Below are positions 17,000 through 24,844 of a DNA stretch of 64,000 nucleotides, in pieces. Source of the stretch: Hahellaceae bacterium (GTDB lineage: Bacteria > Pseudomonadota > Gammaproteobacteria > Pseudomonadales > Oleiphilaceae). The stretch is from the NCBI GenBank assembly GCA_016716085.1, contig JADJWY010000023.1, positions 496,001 to 560,000 on the forward strand, in the 5' to 3' direction. The notes under the pieces are model-generated. The model was not told the origin of the DNA. It saw only the letters and a program-made list of their open reading frames with translations, and did not search any database. The translations under genes and the position numbers were made by a program. The stretch's first letter is position 1. Each line of letters begins with the position of its first letter.

Positions 17000-19900
17000 A
17001 TGCGCTTACTCCAACCTCGGCAGCGTATTTTCGTGCTTTATCGTGTAGTGACTTCCCGCGTATTCTGGTTATTGGTCGTCCTGGGCCTCTGTACGGCCTG
17101 GTTTATTGATTTTGAAGTGCGGCAGGCCTACTGGCAAACCCGTCTGATTGTTCCCTATGCCGAGTCGCTGACCTATGAAGTCGTCGATGGTAAAGCGTCG
17201 CTGGCACTTTATCCTCAACAGGGCCCTTTTGATCAGCGCCTGGGTTACGTGCGTTTGCCGCAGTTCCTGTCAACCTTGCAAAAGCAAGGCATGGTGATCG
17301 ATCGTCAGGCCGAATTTTCAGACCCGTTGGGGCGCTATGTGCTCAAGGGCTTTAATCCGCCCTATATCGAAAAGCACCAGGGTGGACTGCGCATTCAGGA
17401 CTGCCGGGCGGAAGAGTTTTATCATTACGCCTATCCGGAACGGATCTACAGCACGCTGGATGACGTTCCCAACGCCGTACTGAATGCCTTGCTTTACATC
17501 GAAGACCGTGAACTGATGCAGCCGGATTCACCCAGTCAGAATCCGGTTATCAACTGGACGCGGCTGGCCAAAGCCGTGATACTGAAAGCAGGCGAAGCCG
17601 TCGACCTGAACGTTCCGACCATAGGTGGCAGTACACTGGCCACTCAGATTGAGAAATACCGGCATTCAGAAGACGGGATTACCGGCTCATCCGTCGATAA
17701 GTTTAAACAGATGGTGTCCGCCACGGTCAGAGCCTATCAGCAGGGTTCAGATACGCTGGATGTCAGAAAGCAGTTGGCACTGGCCTACCTCAATACGGTG
17801 CCCCTGGCTGCTGCGCCCGGGTTTGGCGAAGTTAACAGCCTGGGGGATGGTCTGTTTGTCTGGATGGGAACCGATTTCGACGAAATCAACACTCTGCTCA
17901 AGGCACCTCCAGGTGAAGGCGTGAAGCTCAAGCGACAAGGCGAGCTGATGCGCCAGGTCGTCGCACTGATGATCGCCCACCGCCGCCCGTCCTACTACCT
18001 CTATCAGGACCGCGAAGGCCTGAACAATCTGACGAGCAGCTATCTGCGTCTGATCGGCAAAGAAAAGCTTATTCCTGAAGCCTTGATGTGGGCCGCACTC
18101 GAAGCCCCCCTGACCTTCCGTAATTTCCGTCAGAACCCTGCCGTGCGGATTAAAAACCTTGATAAGGGCGTCGGAATGATCCGCAACCGTCTGACCGGCC
18201 TCCTCGGAACGTCACTCTACGATCTGGACAGAATGGATCTGACGGTCCAGACCTCCCTTGATGACCCACTACAGAAGCACATTACCGCCTACCTGGAAAA
18301 CCTGAGTCAGGAAGAAGTTGCGGCCAGCAAAGGCCTGGTCGGTCAATACCTGCTGAAGCCCGGCCAAGCAGCGTCGATTAAATACAGCTTCACCCTGTTT
18401 GAACGCACGGATCAGGGCAATCTCGTGCGGGTGCAAACCGACAACACCGATAATTTGTTTGACATCAACGAAGGTAGCAAACTGGAACTCGGATCGACCG
18501 CCAAATTCCGGGTCACCACCAGCTACCTGGCCATTATCGCCGAAATCTATGAAGCACAGCGCGGCAAGTCTCCTGAGGCGCTACACGAAGCCTGGCGTGA
18601 GGCAGATGACAACCTGACGCGCTGGGTAGTGGACGAACTGGTACGAACCCCCGAGATTACCCTGCCGGACCTACTCGAAGGTGCACTCAATCGGCGCTAC
18701 AGCGCCAGTACGGCCGAGAATTTCTTTACTGGGGGGGGCGTGATGCATTTCAGCAACTTCCAAACTAAAGACAATGCCCGTATTGCGACGGTTAAAGAAG
18801 CGTTTCGGGATTCGCTCAATCTGCCCTTTGTACGCATGTTGCGCGACATGATCAGCTATTTGTCTAATCGTTTGTGGGATGATTTCCGGGATATTGCAAG
18901 GGACGACAAAGATCCGCGTCGTCAGGCCTTTCTGGCCAGTTTCATCGAGCAGGAAAGCCGCCAGTTTCTGACTCGCTTTTGGAAAAAGTATGTCAATCTG
19001 CAACCGCAGGATCGGCAGGAGGTCTTCCTGTCAGGCATTCGTCAAACGCCCGACCGTCTGGCCGCCATTCACCGCTACCTCTATCCAGCGAGCGACTACG
19101 ACGCCTTCGTTGCATTTATGCAGGAGCAAATGCCGGATCATACACTCAGAGATGATCGCCTTGAGCGCATGTATAACCAATATGGGCCGGGTAAATTTGA
19201 TCTTCAGGATCAAGGCTACATTGCCAGGGTACACCCGCTGGAATTGTGGGTGCTGGCCTATCTGCAGCAGCACTCTGAACCTGATTTGAAACACGCCATT
19301 GAAATCAGCGCTAACGAGCGGCAGCTCATTTACCGATGGCTATTTACCCGTAAGGCTAAAAATGCGCGGGATAAGCGTGTGCGTATTGCACTGGAAGTTG
19401 AGGCTTTCGGCGAGCTCTCACGGCGCTGGCGTCAGCTCGGCTACCCCTTTGACCACCTGGTTCCTTCGTTGGCAACCGCACTCGGCAGTTCCGGTGATCG
19501 TCCAGCGGCGCTCGCGACGCTGATGGGGATTGTGCTCAACGATGGCGTGCGAATGCCGACCAAGCGCCTGACCCAACTCCAATTTGCGGCGAATACGCCC
19601 TATGAAGTTGACATCAGCAACAAGGGACCTGGGGGTGAACAGGTTCTCAAGCCTGAGGTTGCGCAAGCGATGCGCGGTCTACTGTCCGAGGTCACTCACA
19701 ATGGTACTGCCCGACGTCTGGTGGGCGCCTATCTCGATAGTGAGGGCCAGCCTGTCGCCACGGGCGGGAAAACCGGAACGGGTGATAACCGCATGGTGAC
19801 GGTCAATGGTGCCGGACAGCGGATAACCAGTCGCGCACTGAACCGAACGGCCACCTTTGTGTTCTATCTCGGCGAACGGCATTTCGGAACCCTAACGGCG

Positions 19901-20095
19901 TTTGTATTGGGTGAGGATGCCGCCGACTTCAAATTTACGTCGGCGCTCCCCGTTCAGGTCCTGAAATCAATGGCACCGACGCTTGCCCCCTGGGTACAAG
20001 GTAGTCAGCGCTGTGATTTACCCTTAAGCAGTGACTCGGCGGCGCCACTACTCCTCGTCGAAGCGACGGCGTCCAGTGATCATGGGGCGCACTAA
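17000..20095 (+). CDS. Large class A penicillin-binding protein with altered transglycosylase motifs
   Basis: The 1031-residue protein has one N-terminal membrane helix (LLVVLGLCTAWFI, near residue 30), a GT51-like domain (about 140-340) and a transpeptidase domain. In GT51 the first motif keeps Glu-Asp (IEDREL) but lacks the usual HxG; GGSTLATQ is kept; the third motif reads KFKQMV where RKxxE is expected, so the second Glu seems lost. The transpeptidase motifs are intact: STAK near 498, SLN near 605 and KTG near 924. The 319 residues between SLN and KTG are about twice the usual spacing, pointing to a large insertion. The 3' end overlaps the convergent cytochrome gene by 48 bases. Confidence 0.85.
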   Translation: MRLLQPRQRIFVLYRVVTSRVFWLLVVLGLCTAWFIDFEVRQAYWQTRLIVPYAESLTYEVVDGKASLALYPQQGPFDQRLGYVRLPQFLSTLQKQGMVIDRQAEFSDPLGRYVLKGFNPPYIEKHQGGLRIQDCRAEEFYHYAYPERIYSTLDDVPNAVLNALLYIEDRELMQPDSPSQNPVINWTRLAKAVILKAGEAVDLNVPTIGGSTLATQIEKYRHSEDGITGSSVDKFKQMVSATVRAYQQGSDTLDVRKQLALAYLNTVPLAAAPGFGEVNSLGDGLFVWMGTDFDEINTLLKAPPGEGVKLKRQGELMRQVVALMIAHRRPSYYLYQDREGLNNLTSSYLRLIGKEKLIPEALMWAALEAPLTFRNFRQNPAVRIKNLDKGVGMIRNRLTGLLGTSLYDLDRMDLTVQTSLDDPLQKHITAYLENLSQEEVAASKGLVGQYLLKPGQAASIKYSFTLFERTDQGNLVRVQTDNTDNLFDINEGSKLELGSTAKFRVTTSYLAIIAEIYEAQRGKSPEALHEAWREADDNLTRWVVDELVRTPEITLPDLLEGALNRRYSASTAENFFTGGGVMHFSNFQTKDNARIATVKEAFRDSLNLPFVRMLRDMISYLSNRLWDDFRDIARDDKDPRRQAFLASFIEQESRQFLTRFWKKYVNLQPQDRQEVFLSGIRQTPDRLAAIHRYLYPASDYDAFVAFMQEQMPDHTLRDDRLERMYNQYGPGKFDLQDQGYIARVHPLELWVLAYLQQHSEPDLKHAIEISANERQLIYRWLFTRKAKNARDKRVRIALEVEAFGELSRRWRQLGYPFDHLVPSLATALGSSGDRPAALATLMGIVLNDGVRMPTKRLTQLQFAANTPYEVDISNKGPGGEQVLKPEVAQAMRGLLSEVTHNGTARRLVGAYLDSEGQPVATGGKTGTGDNRMVTVNGAGQRITSRALNRTATFVFYLGERHFGTLTAFVLGEDAADFKFTSALPVQVLKSMAPTLAPWVQGSQRCDLPLSSDSAAPLLLVEATASSDHGAH

Positions 20096-20581
20096 TTCAA
20101 TTCCGAATTTACGCTGAATGGCAACCACGGCGGTTACATGGACAGTAACCGCGAGCATCGTCAGGTTAGCGAGTAATTCATGCAGTTCTTCCAGCCAGTC
20201 CTCGCCCCAAAAAGCATCGATTTCCTGCATCATATAGCCAGTTATAGCAAGACCCAGCATCAGACTCATGAGTACCAACACCATCGCCCCGCCCAGCGGA
20301 TTATGACCTTCCCGCGGATCTAAATGACCGGCTTTCATGCTGGCAAGGTGATGCCGGATGCGGACGGGGGTTGGAAAGAAGCGGCTGAAACGCGCGTGTC
20401 CCGGACTCATAAATCCCCAAACGATGCGCAAGGAAACAAGCGTACCGGCGACATAGCCGATCCAGCTATGCCAGTCCTCACCCTCTTCAGTCAAGAAATA
20501 GTTCAGGAAGAAGGTGAGCGCCAGACTCCAGTGAAATATCCGAACCCAGGGATCCCATATTTTAACGGTTTGCTGTGCCAT
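20048..20581 (-). CDS. Cytochrome b561-type membrane protein
   Basis: The 177-residue protein starts with the family pattern VKIWDPWVRIFHWSLA and has four membrane helices (near residues 15-30, 40-55, 95-115 and 135-155). Candidate haem-binding His residues are in FHW, in GEDWHSWIGY, in ELHELLAN and in VTVHVTAV. It would carry b haems and move electrons between a membrane donor and a periplasmic partner. The gene is the last of the minus-strand redox cluster, 32 bases after the PepSY gene, a very common pairing. Confidence 0.92.
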   Translation of the reverse strand: MAQQTVKIWDPWVRIFHWSLALTFFLNYFLTEEGEDWHSWIGYVAGTLVSLRIVWGFMSPGHARFSRFFPTPVRIRHHLASMKAGHLDPREGHNPLGGAMVLVLMSLMLGLAITGYMMQEIDAFWGEDWLEELHELLANLTMLAVTVHVTAVVAIQRKFGIELVRPMITGRRRFDEE

Positions 20582-20613
20582 ACCCTCTTCCTTATCAAAT
20601 GAAATTGATCTGA

Positions 20614-20892
20614 TCAGTCTTCAAAATTATGTTTGACAATGGCCCCATCGACCGGATTGAAGTAAATCTCAACCTTCTTGCCATCTTTGTCATGGCCGTA
20701 AATTTCATAGCAATTTCCAGAGGTCACCTTAAACTTCTTGATCTGGTAGCCCTGCGCTTTTAATTGATCCTGAAAGGCAGCCTGATCCTGCCATTTATCG
20801 GTGGACTCAGCAGTACACTGAGGACCGGCTAAGACCATTGCACTGGTAGCAGACAGCGTCAGGGCCAAAACGGTTGCAGTCACGAATTTCAT
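20614..20892 (-). CDS. Small exported PepSY-domain protein
   Basis: The 92-residue protein has a signal peptide (MKFVTATVLALTLSATSAMVLA) and one PepSY-like domain with the pattern QGYQIKKFKV...CYEIYGHDKDGKKVEIYFNP. Two Cys remain in the mature part (PQCTAES and GNCYEIY) and could form a disulphide. Proteins of this type are usually encoded beside cytochrome b561 genes and are thought to assist periplasmic redox steps. The start at 20892 is supported by GGAGACTTTAC upstream. It lies between apbE and the cytochrome gene. Confidence 0.88.
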   Translation of the reverse strand: MKFVTATVLALTLSATSAMVLAGPQCTAESTDKWQDQAAFQDQLKAQGYQIKKFKVTSGNCYEIYGHDKDGKKVEIYFNPVDGAIVKHNFED

Positions 20893-20956
20893 GTAAAGTC
20901 TCCTGTATGGATGATTTGGAACAGGGTCAGTTTCGCTGACCTGGATTAAGGAAGTC

Positions 20957-21919
20957 TTAACGCTGAATCCAGTACTGAATATTTTTTTGTGCCTGCAGAA
21001 AGACTTCCGCTTCAGCGCCGTGCAACATCGCAAAGGTGGCCATCATGCCAGCCAGGGTGCAGGTCGCTGCTGCGACGGTGACACTTCTGGGTGCCTGCTC
21101 AACAGGCCAGCCGGTGCGGGGATCGAGAATATGGCCGTAACGCTTACCATCACGGACGAGGTAACGTCTGGCATCACCACTGGTGGCCAACCCTCCGTGT
21201 CGGTGGGACAAGGTCTGGATGGCCACCTCGCCTCGCCGCGCATCTTCAATGCCGACATGCCAGGCCTGTCCGTCCGGTGGTGGCCCGGAGCAGACCAGGT
21301 CGCCGCCAAAATTAACTAAAACACCGAACTGACCTTCCGCCAGCGTTTTTCCCCACTGCTGCAACTGGTGCAGCAGTAACAGTAGCACGCGATCAACGGC
21401 GTACTCTTTACCAATGCCGCCCAGATCCAACTCCATTCCGTCGGGAAGAAGGATCCAGTCTTCGCCATATTGGACGCGCAGCCAGCCGACGCGTGTTAAG
21501 AGGGAATTAATTAAAGCCTGTTCCGGCAGCCGGTCAGAGCCGTCGAAACGCCAGGCGTGGCGCAGCACCCCAGAGGTCACGTCGAAGCGCCCGCCACTCA
21601 TTTGATAGCATTGATCGGCATAACTGAGCAGGCGAAAAAGCTCTGGGTCGATGGCGATGCGCTGCCCCCGCCCGGCATGAATGCGCGCTATCGGATTATC
21701 CGGCAGATAACGGGATAAGGCGCGTTCGATACGCCAGGTTTCACGAGCCGCCAGGCGGCCAAGCACGCCAACCTGTTCGTCATCCAGACCGGCAAATAAC
21801 ACTTCGCAGGGACTGGCCATGGCCTGAAAGCGCACAACCCGAAGCACGCCCTGCGTTAACAGGACGGGCTCGGGTCGGTTTAGCGGATTATCCGCCTGGG
21901 TCAGGCTAAGCGTCTGCAC
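20957..21919 (-). CDS. apbE: ApbE-family FAD:protein FMN transferase without an evident signal peptide
   Basis: The 320-residue protein has the ApbE core: FQAMASPCEVLF, the DVTSGVLRHAWRF strand, DLGGIGKEYAVDRV, VNFGGDLVCSG, and GHILDPRTGWPV. ApbE transfers FMN from FAD onto Thr or Ser of target proteins. Two oddities are visible. The N-terminus has no signal peptide or lipobox, although most ApbE proteins are exported. The late Mg-binding Asp normally found in an ADALAT-like motif appears as Gly (LAGMMAT). The GTG start directly follows the DUF3570 stop codon, so the genes are translationally coupled. Confidence 0.9.
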   Translation of the reverse strand: MQTLSLTQADNPLNRPEPVLLTQGVLRVVRFQAMASPCEVLFAGLDDEQVGVLGRLAARETWRIERALSRYLPDNPIARIHAGRGQRIAIDPELFRLLSYADQCYQMSGGRFDVTSGVLRHAWRFDGSDRLPEQALINSLLTRVGWLRVQYGEDWILLPDGMELDLGGIGKEYAVDRVLLLLLHQLQQWGKTLAEGQFGVLVNFGGDLVCSGPPPDGQAWHVGIEDARRGEVAIQTLSHRHGGLATSGDARRYLVRDGKRYGHILDPRTGWPVEQAPRSVTVAAATCTLAGMMATFAMLHGAEAEVFLQAQKNIQYWIQR

Positions 21920-23266
21920 TCAGAAGGTATAGCCCAGCTGGAGCCAGAATGCATCCGTATCCGGGTAAAGACCCTGCGTGGCCAGGGCACCGATACCTTC
22001 GTCGCCGGTACTGGTTTGCTTCATGTATTCACCTCGTACCGATACTTCATGATCTTCTGTCAAATGATAGCCCCATTTCAGTCCCAGGGTTCCAGACAGC
22101 ATCTCTCCCAAACGATAGTCGGCGGTCGCTTCCGTGACCGTGGGCGTCCCTCCGTTATACTCGGTCGTGGTCAGATAACGCGTGTAGAAATCAGCTTCGG
22201 ACTGCAGGTATACGCGAGCATGAGGCTCAAGGTAGCTCTTGCCCATCATGTAACGATAATGCACATCGACGGTATGAGAACTGATCCCCCAATCATCGAT
22301 CATAAAGCGATAGGAACCGTCAATCACATCACCATTGTCCAGCATGTGTCTGGTTTGCCAGTACAAGGCATGTTTCATGCGCGAATCAGGTCGATTTTCA
22401 TACACATAGATTGCATTCCCATCCGCACCGATAGCGTTCGTTCCCAAGCCGGCACCGGGCGTGTCATCAATAACACTCAGGATCTTAAAGGGGTCTGTCA
22501 TGTAACCATCGGCCATGCTCAGCGAATAGTTAAACTGCATGATCGTGGAACGATTGACCACCTGTGTCACGCCCAACAGCACATCGATCAGGGTTTTGTT
22601 GTCAGACGAGCCCTGGCGAGATGCATCGAATTCCGTTTGAAAGGCTTCTTCGGTCTTATTTGCCCGCAGAGCCATGCGACTGAACGCAACGGGAATTCCG
22701 CCTTCAGGGGAGATGGAATCAGCAGACACTGACAGGCCGGCGTTAAGCGTTGTGTTCTTGTTATTCAGGTAGCGGGAAATCGTACCATTCAATCCCAGCG
22801 ACATATAATCGTATTCTCCCGACCCATAAGCACCGACTGAGTACGCATAGTCATCGCCGAGTGGTGAACTCCAGGTAGCCGACAGCGCGCCACGGGTGTC
22901 ATGGAAGCTATTATCCAGGGGGTTCTCATTCGCTGAAACCGTATAGTCACCTTTACCGGAGGGTCGGGTAAAGGTCTGTGCCTGATCGCTGGGGGTCGCT
23001 CCACTGGGTGAAGCGCCTGTCAGCGCATCGGCAACCGCTTTCAGCGTCAGCTTTCGATCATCATCGTAATTGCGGGTAAATTCAGCCACCGGTTCGACTG
23101 CACTGACGCGTCCGTCTGTTTCGGAATAAAACAGCACCGCAGTGTCAATATCCCACTCGCCGGCCTTGCCTTTTGCTTCGGCAAGTGGGGCGTTCACGCC
23201 CAACAGGGTTAGGGTAGCGGCCGTCAATGCCAGTCCGATTTCGCGTTTGTCATTGATTAATTGCAT
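21920..23266 (-). CDS. DUF3570 outer-membrane beta-barrel protein
   Basis: The 448-residue protein has a signal peptide (residues 1-31), alternating beta-strand patterns and a C-terminal phenylalanine (LQLGYTF), the usual outer-membrane assembly signal. It fits DUF3570. Near the N-terminus of the mature part, residues 80-93 read DALTGASPSGATPS. The first half matches the Dxx(S/T)GA(S/T)x(S/T) flavin-attachment consensus of ApbE substrates, and an SGAT follows. I infer possible covalent flavinylation. I chose the ATG at 23266, which has GGAGG eight bases upstream inside the end of the DUF4266 gene, over the TTG at 23272. Confidence 0.88.
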   Translation of the reverse strand: MQLINDKREIGLALTAATLTLLGVNAPLAEAKGKAGEWDIDTAVLFYSETDGRVSAVEPVAEFTRNYDDDRKLTLKAVADALTGASPSGATPSDQAQTFTRPSGKGDYTVSANENPLDNSFHDTRGALSATWSSPLGDDYAYSVGAYGSGEYDYMSLGLNGTISRYLNNKNTTLNAGLSVSADSISPEGGIPVAFSRMALRANKTEEAFQTEFDASRQGSSDNKTLIDVLLGVTQVVNRSTIMQFNYSLSMADGYMTDPFKILSVIDDTPGAGLGTNAIGADGNAIYVYENRPDSRMKHALYWQTRHMLDNGDVIDGSYRFMIDDWGISSHTVDVHYRYMMGKSYLEPHARVYLQSEADFYTRYLTTTEYNGGTPTVTEATADYRLGEMLSGTLGLKWGYHLTEDHEVSVRGEYMKQTSTGDEGIGALATQGLYPDTDAFWLQLGYTF

Positions 23267-23487
23267 CCGCAACCTCCGCCACCAAAGCTTCTGCCGCCAC
23301 TGCTACCTTCCTTACTGAAGTAAATGTGGTCGTCCAGACCTGCATCTATCGGGCTCACGATCAGTTGCATTTCCGGTTTGGCCAGGACATCCCGCTCCCA
23401 GGGTTTTACCCCCCACTCCGAGCAGGCAGTCAGGCCAACCAGCACCACTAGGATGCAACCATTTTTTAACATTTGCCTTATTTTCAT
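23257..23487 (-). CDS. DUF4266 small lipoprotein with C-terminal CxC tail
   Basis: The 76-residue protein has a signal peptide with the lipobox LTAC and a mature part of about 55 residues. It contains WGVKPWERDVLAKPEM, the typical DUF4266 core, and ends in a Gly-rich tail SFGGGGCGCN. The two Cys two residues apart, four residues from the end, could bind a metal, form a redox-active disulphide or carry a modification. Its last codons overlap the DUF3570 start and supply that gene's ribosome binding site. It lies 12 bases after the thioredoxin-like gene. The function is not established. Confidence 0.88.
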   Translation of the reverse strand: MKIRQMLKNGCILVVLVGLTACSEWGVKPWERDVLAKPEMQLIVSPIDAGLDDHIYFSKEGSSGGRSFGGGGCGCN

Positions 23488-23499
23488 TACGCCTCCCAT

Positions 23500-24009
23500 T
23501 TACGGTTTTTGAGGAGATGTCAGCGCATCGATCCCCAGGGCTTTACGAATATCATTTTCATAGTCTGTCACGCGGGCTTTATGAAACCCGGCGTGTCCCG
23601 TCATTGAGTGACCCTGGGCATCGATCAGGAAGGCACTGGGCATGCCCTGGACGCCATATTGCTCAGGTGTCCGCCCCTCTGAATCAAATGCAATGTCAAA
23701 CTTCGCCGGATTGCGTGCCAGAAAGTCATCGGCATCCTGGCGACTCTGATCGAGATTGATGGCAACGATGGCCAGTCCTTTATCGGCATATTTGTCCAGC
23801 ATGGCATTCATCCACTGGAAAGATTCCCGGCAGGGGCCACACCACGACGCCCAGAAATCAACCATCACGACCTTGCCCTGATACTGAGACAGCGTGATAT
23901 CACCGGTGCTCCCCGGCAAACGGAACTCAGGCGCCCTTTCGGCATGCGCTGAAAGCCCAACACTCACTGAACCAGCAACTAACGCTGCAACTAACCACTT
24001 ACGAACCAT
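23500..24009 (-). CDS. Periplasmic TlpA/ResA-like thioredoxin
   Basis: The 169-residue protein has a signal peptide ending in SAHA, then a thioredoxin fold with the active site WASWCGPC and the cis-Pro segment GMPSAFLID. It resembles TlpA/ResA-type reductases or redoxins. It is the first gene of the redox cluster and is divergent from the response regulator gene. An obvious client is the CxC tail of the adjacent DUF4266 protein, which is an inference from position. Confidence 0.92.
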   Translation of the reverse strand: MVRKWLVAALVAGSVSVGLSAHAERAPEFRLPGSTGDITLSQYQGKVVMVDFWASWCGPCRESFQWMNAMLDKYADKGLAIVAINLDQSRQDADDFLARNPAKFDIAFDSEGRTPEQYGVQGMPSAFLIDAQGHSMTGHAGFHKARVTDYENDIRKALGIDALTSPQKP

Positions 24010-24088
24010 GTGAACCTCGTGTCTTTATGCCAATCGGCTGCGCGTGTCCTTCGCGCGCTGGAGAATGCTGCTATTCTTCCGTGATAAA

Positions 24089-24105
24089 CTTAAGGTTTTC
24101 TTAAG
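24089..24105. promoter_or_regulatory. Direct repeat CTTAAG-N5-CTTAAG, probable response-regulator box
   Basis: CTTAAG at 24089-24094 and 24100-24105 are identical half sites with an 11-base period, about one helical turn. This is the form of boxes bound by PmrA/QseB-like OmpR-family regulators. It lies in the 145-base gap between the redox cluster and the two-component genes, so it could govern both directions. Confidence 0.7.
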
Positions 24106-24154
24106 ACTACTGATTTAGGCTGACAGACATTGCATTGATATCAGCGGAGAGGCC

Positions 24155-24844
24155 ATGCGCGTTTTACTCGTCGAAGATAATATTCTGCTGGGTGAGGGTC
24201 TTTTTGACACGCTGCAGGACGAAGGTGAAACCGTGGACTGGATGAAAGATGGTCAGCAAGCACTGTCGGCGCTCAGCGTTGAGGGCTTCGACCTTGCCAT
24301 ACTCGATTTGGGGCTTCCAAAGGTTGACGGTCTGGAGGTGCTCCGCCAGCTCCGTTCTGGCAATGGCAGCCTATCAAAAAACCAGCACATTCCCGTCCTG
24401 ATCCTGACGGCACGGGATGAGATTCAGGATCGGGTTAAAGGACTCGATTTCGGTGCGGATGACTATCTGGTCAAGCCTTTCGACATCAGCGAGCTCATGG
24501 CACGCATGCGTGCCCTAACCCGTCGGTCCAAGGGGCGAACCAGCGACACGATCAGCGTGGGCACCCTCGAAATCCGCCCGTCTGAACGAAAGGTCTCGCT
24601 CGACGGCAGCCCGATCTCGCTGTCTCGCCGGGAGTATGCCTTGTTGGTCGCTCTGGCGGAAAAGCCTGACCAGGTTTTTACGAAACAGCAACTTGGGCAA
24701 ACGCTTTACGGCTGGGGAGAAGAAGTCGAGAGCAATGCCCTGGAGGTTCACATCCATAATCTGCGCAAAAAATTGCAAGGACGTTTTATTCGAACACTGC
24801 GCGGTATCGGCTACAGCCTGACCCTCGCGGAAGAGGCAACGTGA
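24155..24844 (+). CDS. OmpR-family response regulator, QseB/PmrA-like
   Basis: The 229-residue protein has a receiver domain (acidic pair in VEDN, phospho-acceptor Asp in LAILDLGLP, Lys in LVKPF) and a C-terminal winged helix (SRREYALLVALAEKPDQVFTK...LEVHIHNLRKKL). It is the typical DNA-binding partner of the adjacent histidine kinase, with which its stop codon overlaps (TGATG). The direct repeat at 24089 is its likely binding site, so the system probably controls the redox cluster and itself. Confidence 0.94.
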   Translation: MRVLLVEDNILLGEGLFDTLQDEGETVDWMKDGQQALSALSVEGFDLAILDLGLPKVDGLEVLRQLRSGNGSLSKNQHIPVLILTARDEIQDRVKGLDFGADDYLVKPFDISELMARMRALTRRSKGRTSDTISVGTLEIRPSERKVSLDGSPISLSRREYALLVALAEKPDQVFTKQQLGQTLYGWGEEVESNALEVHIHNLRKKLQGRFIRTLRGIGYSLTLAEEAT

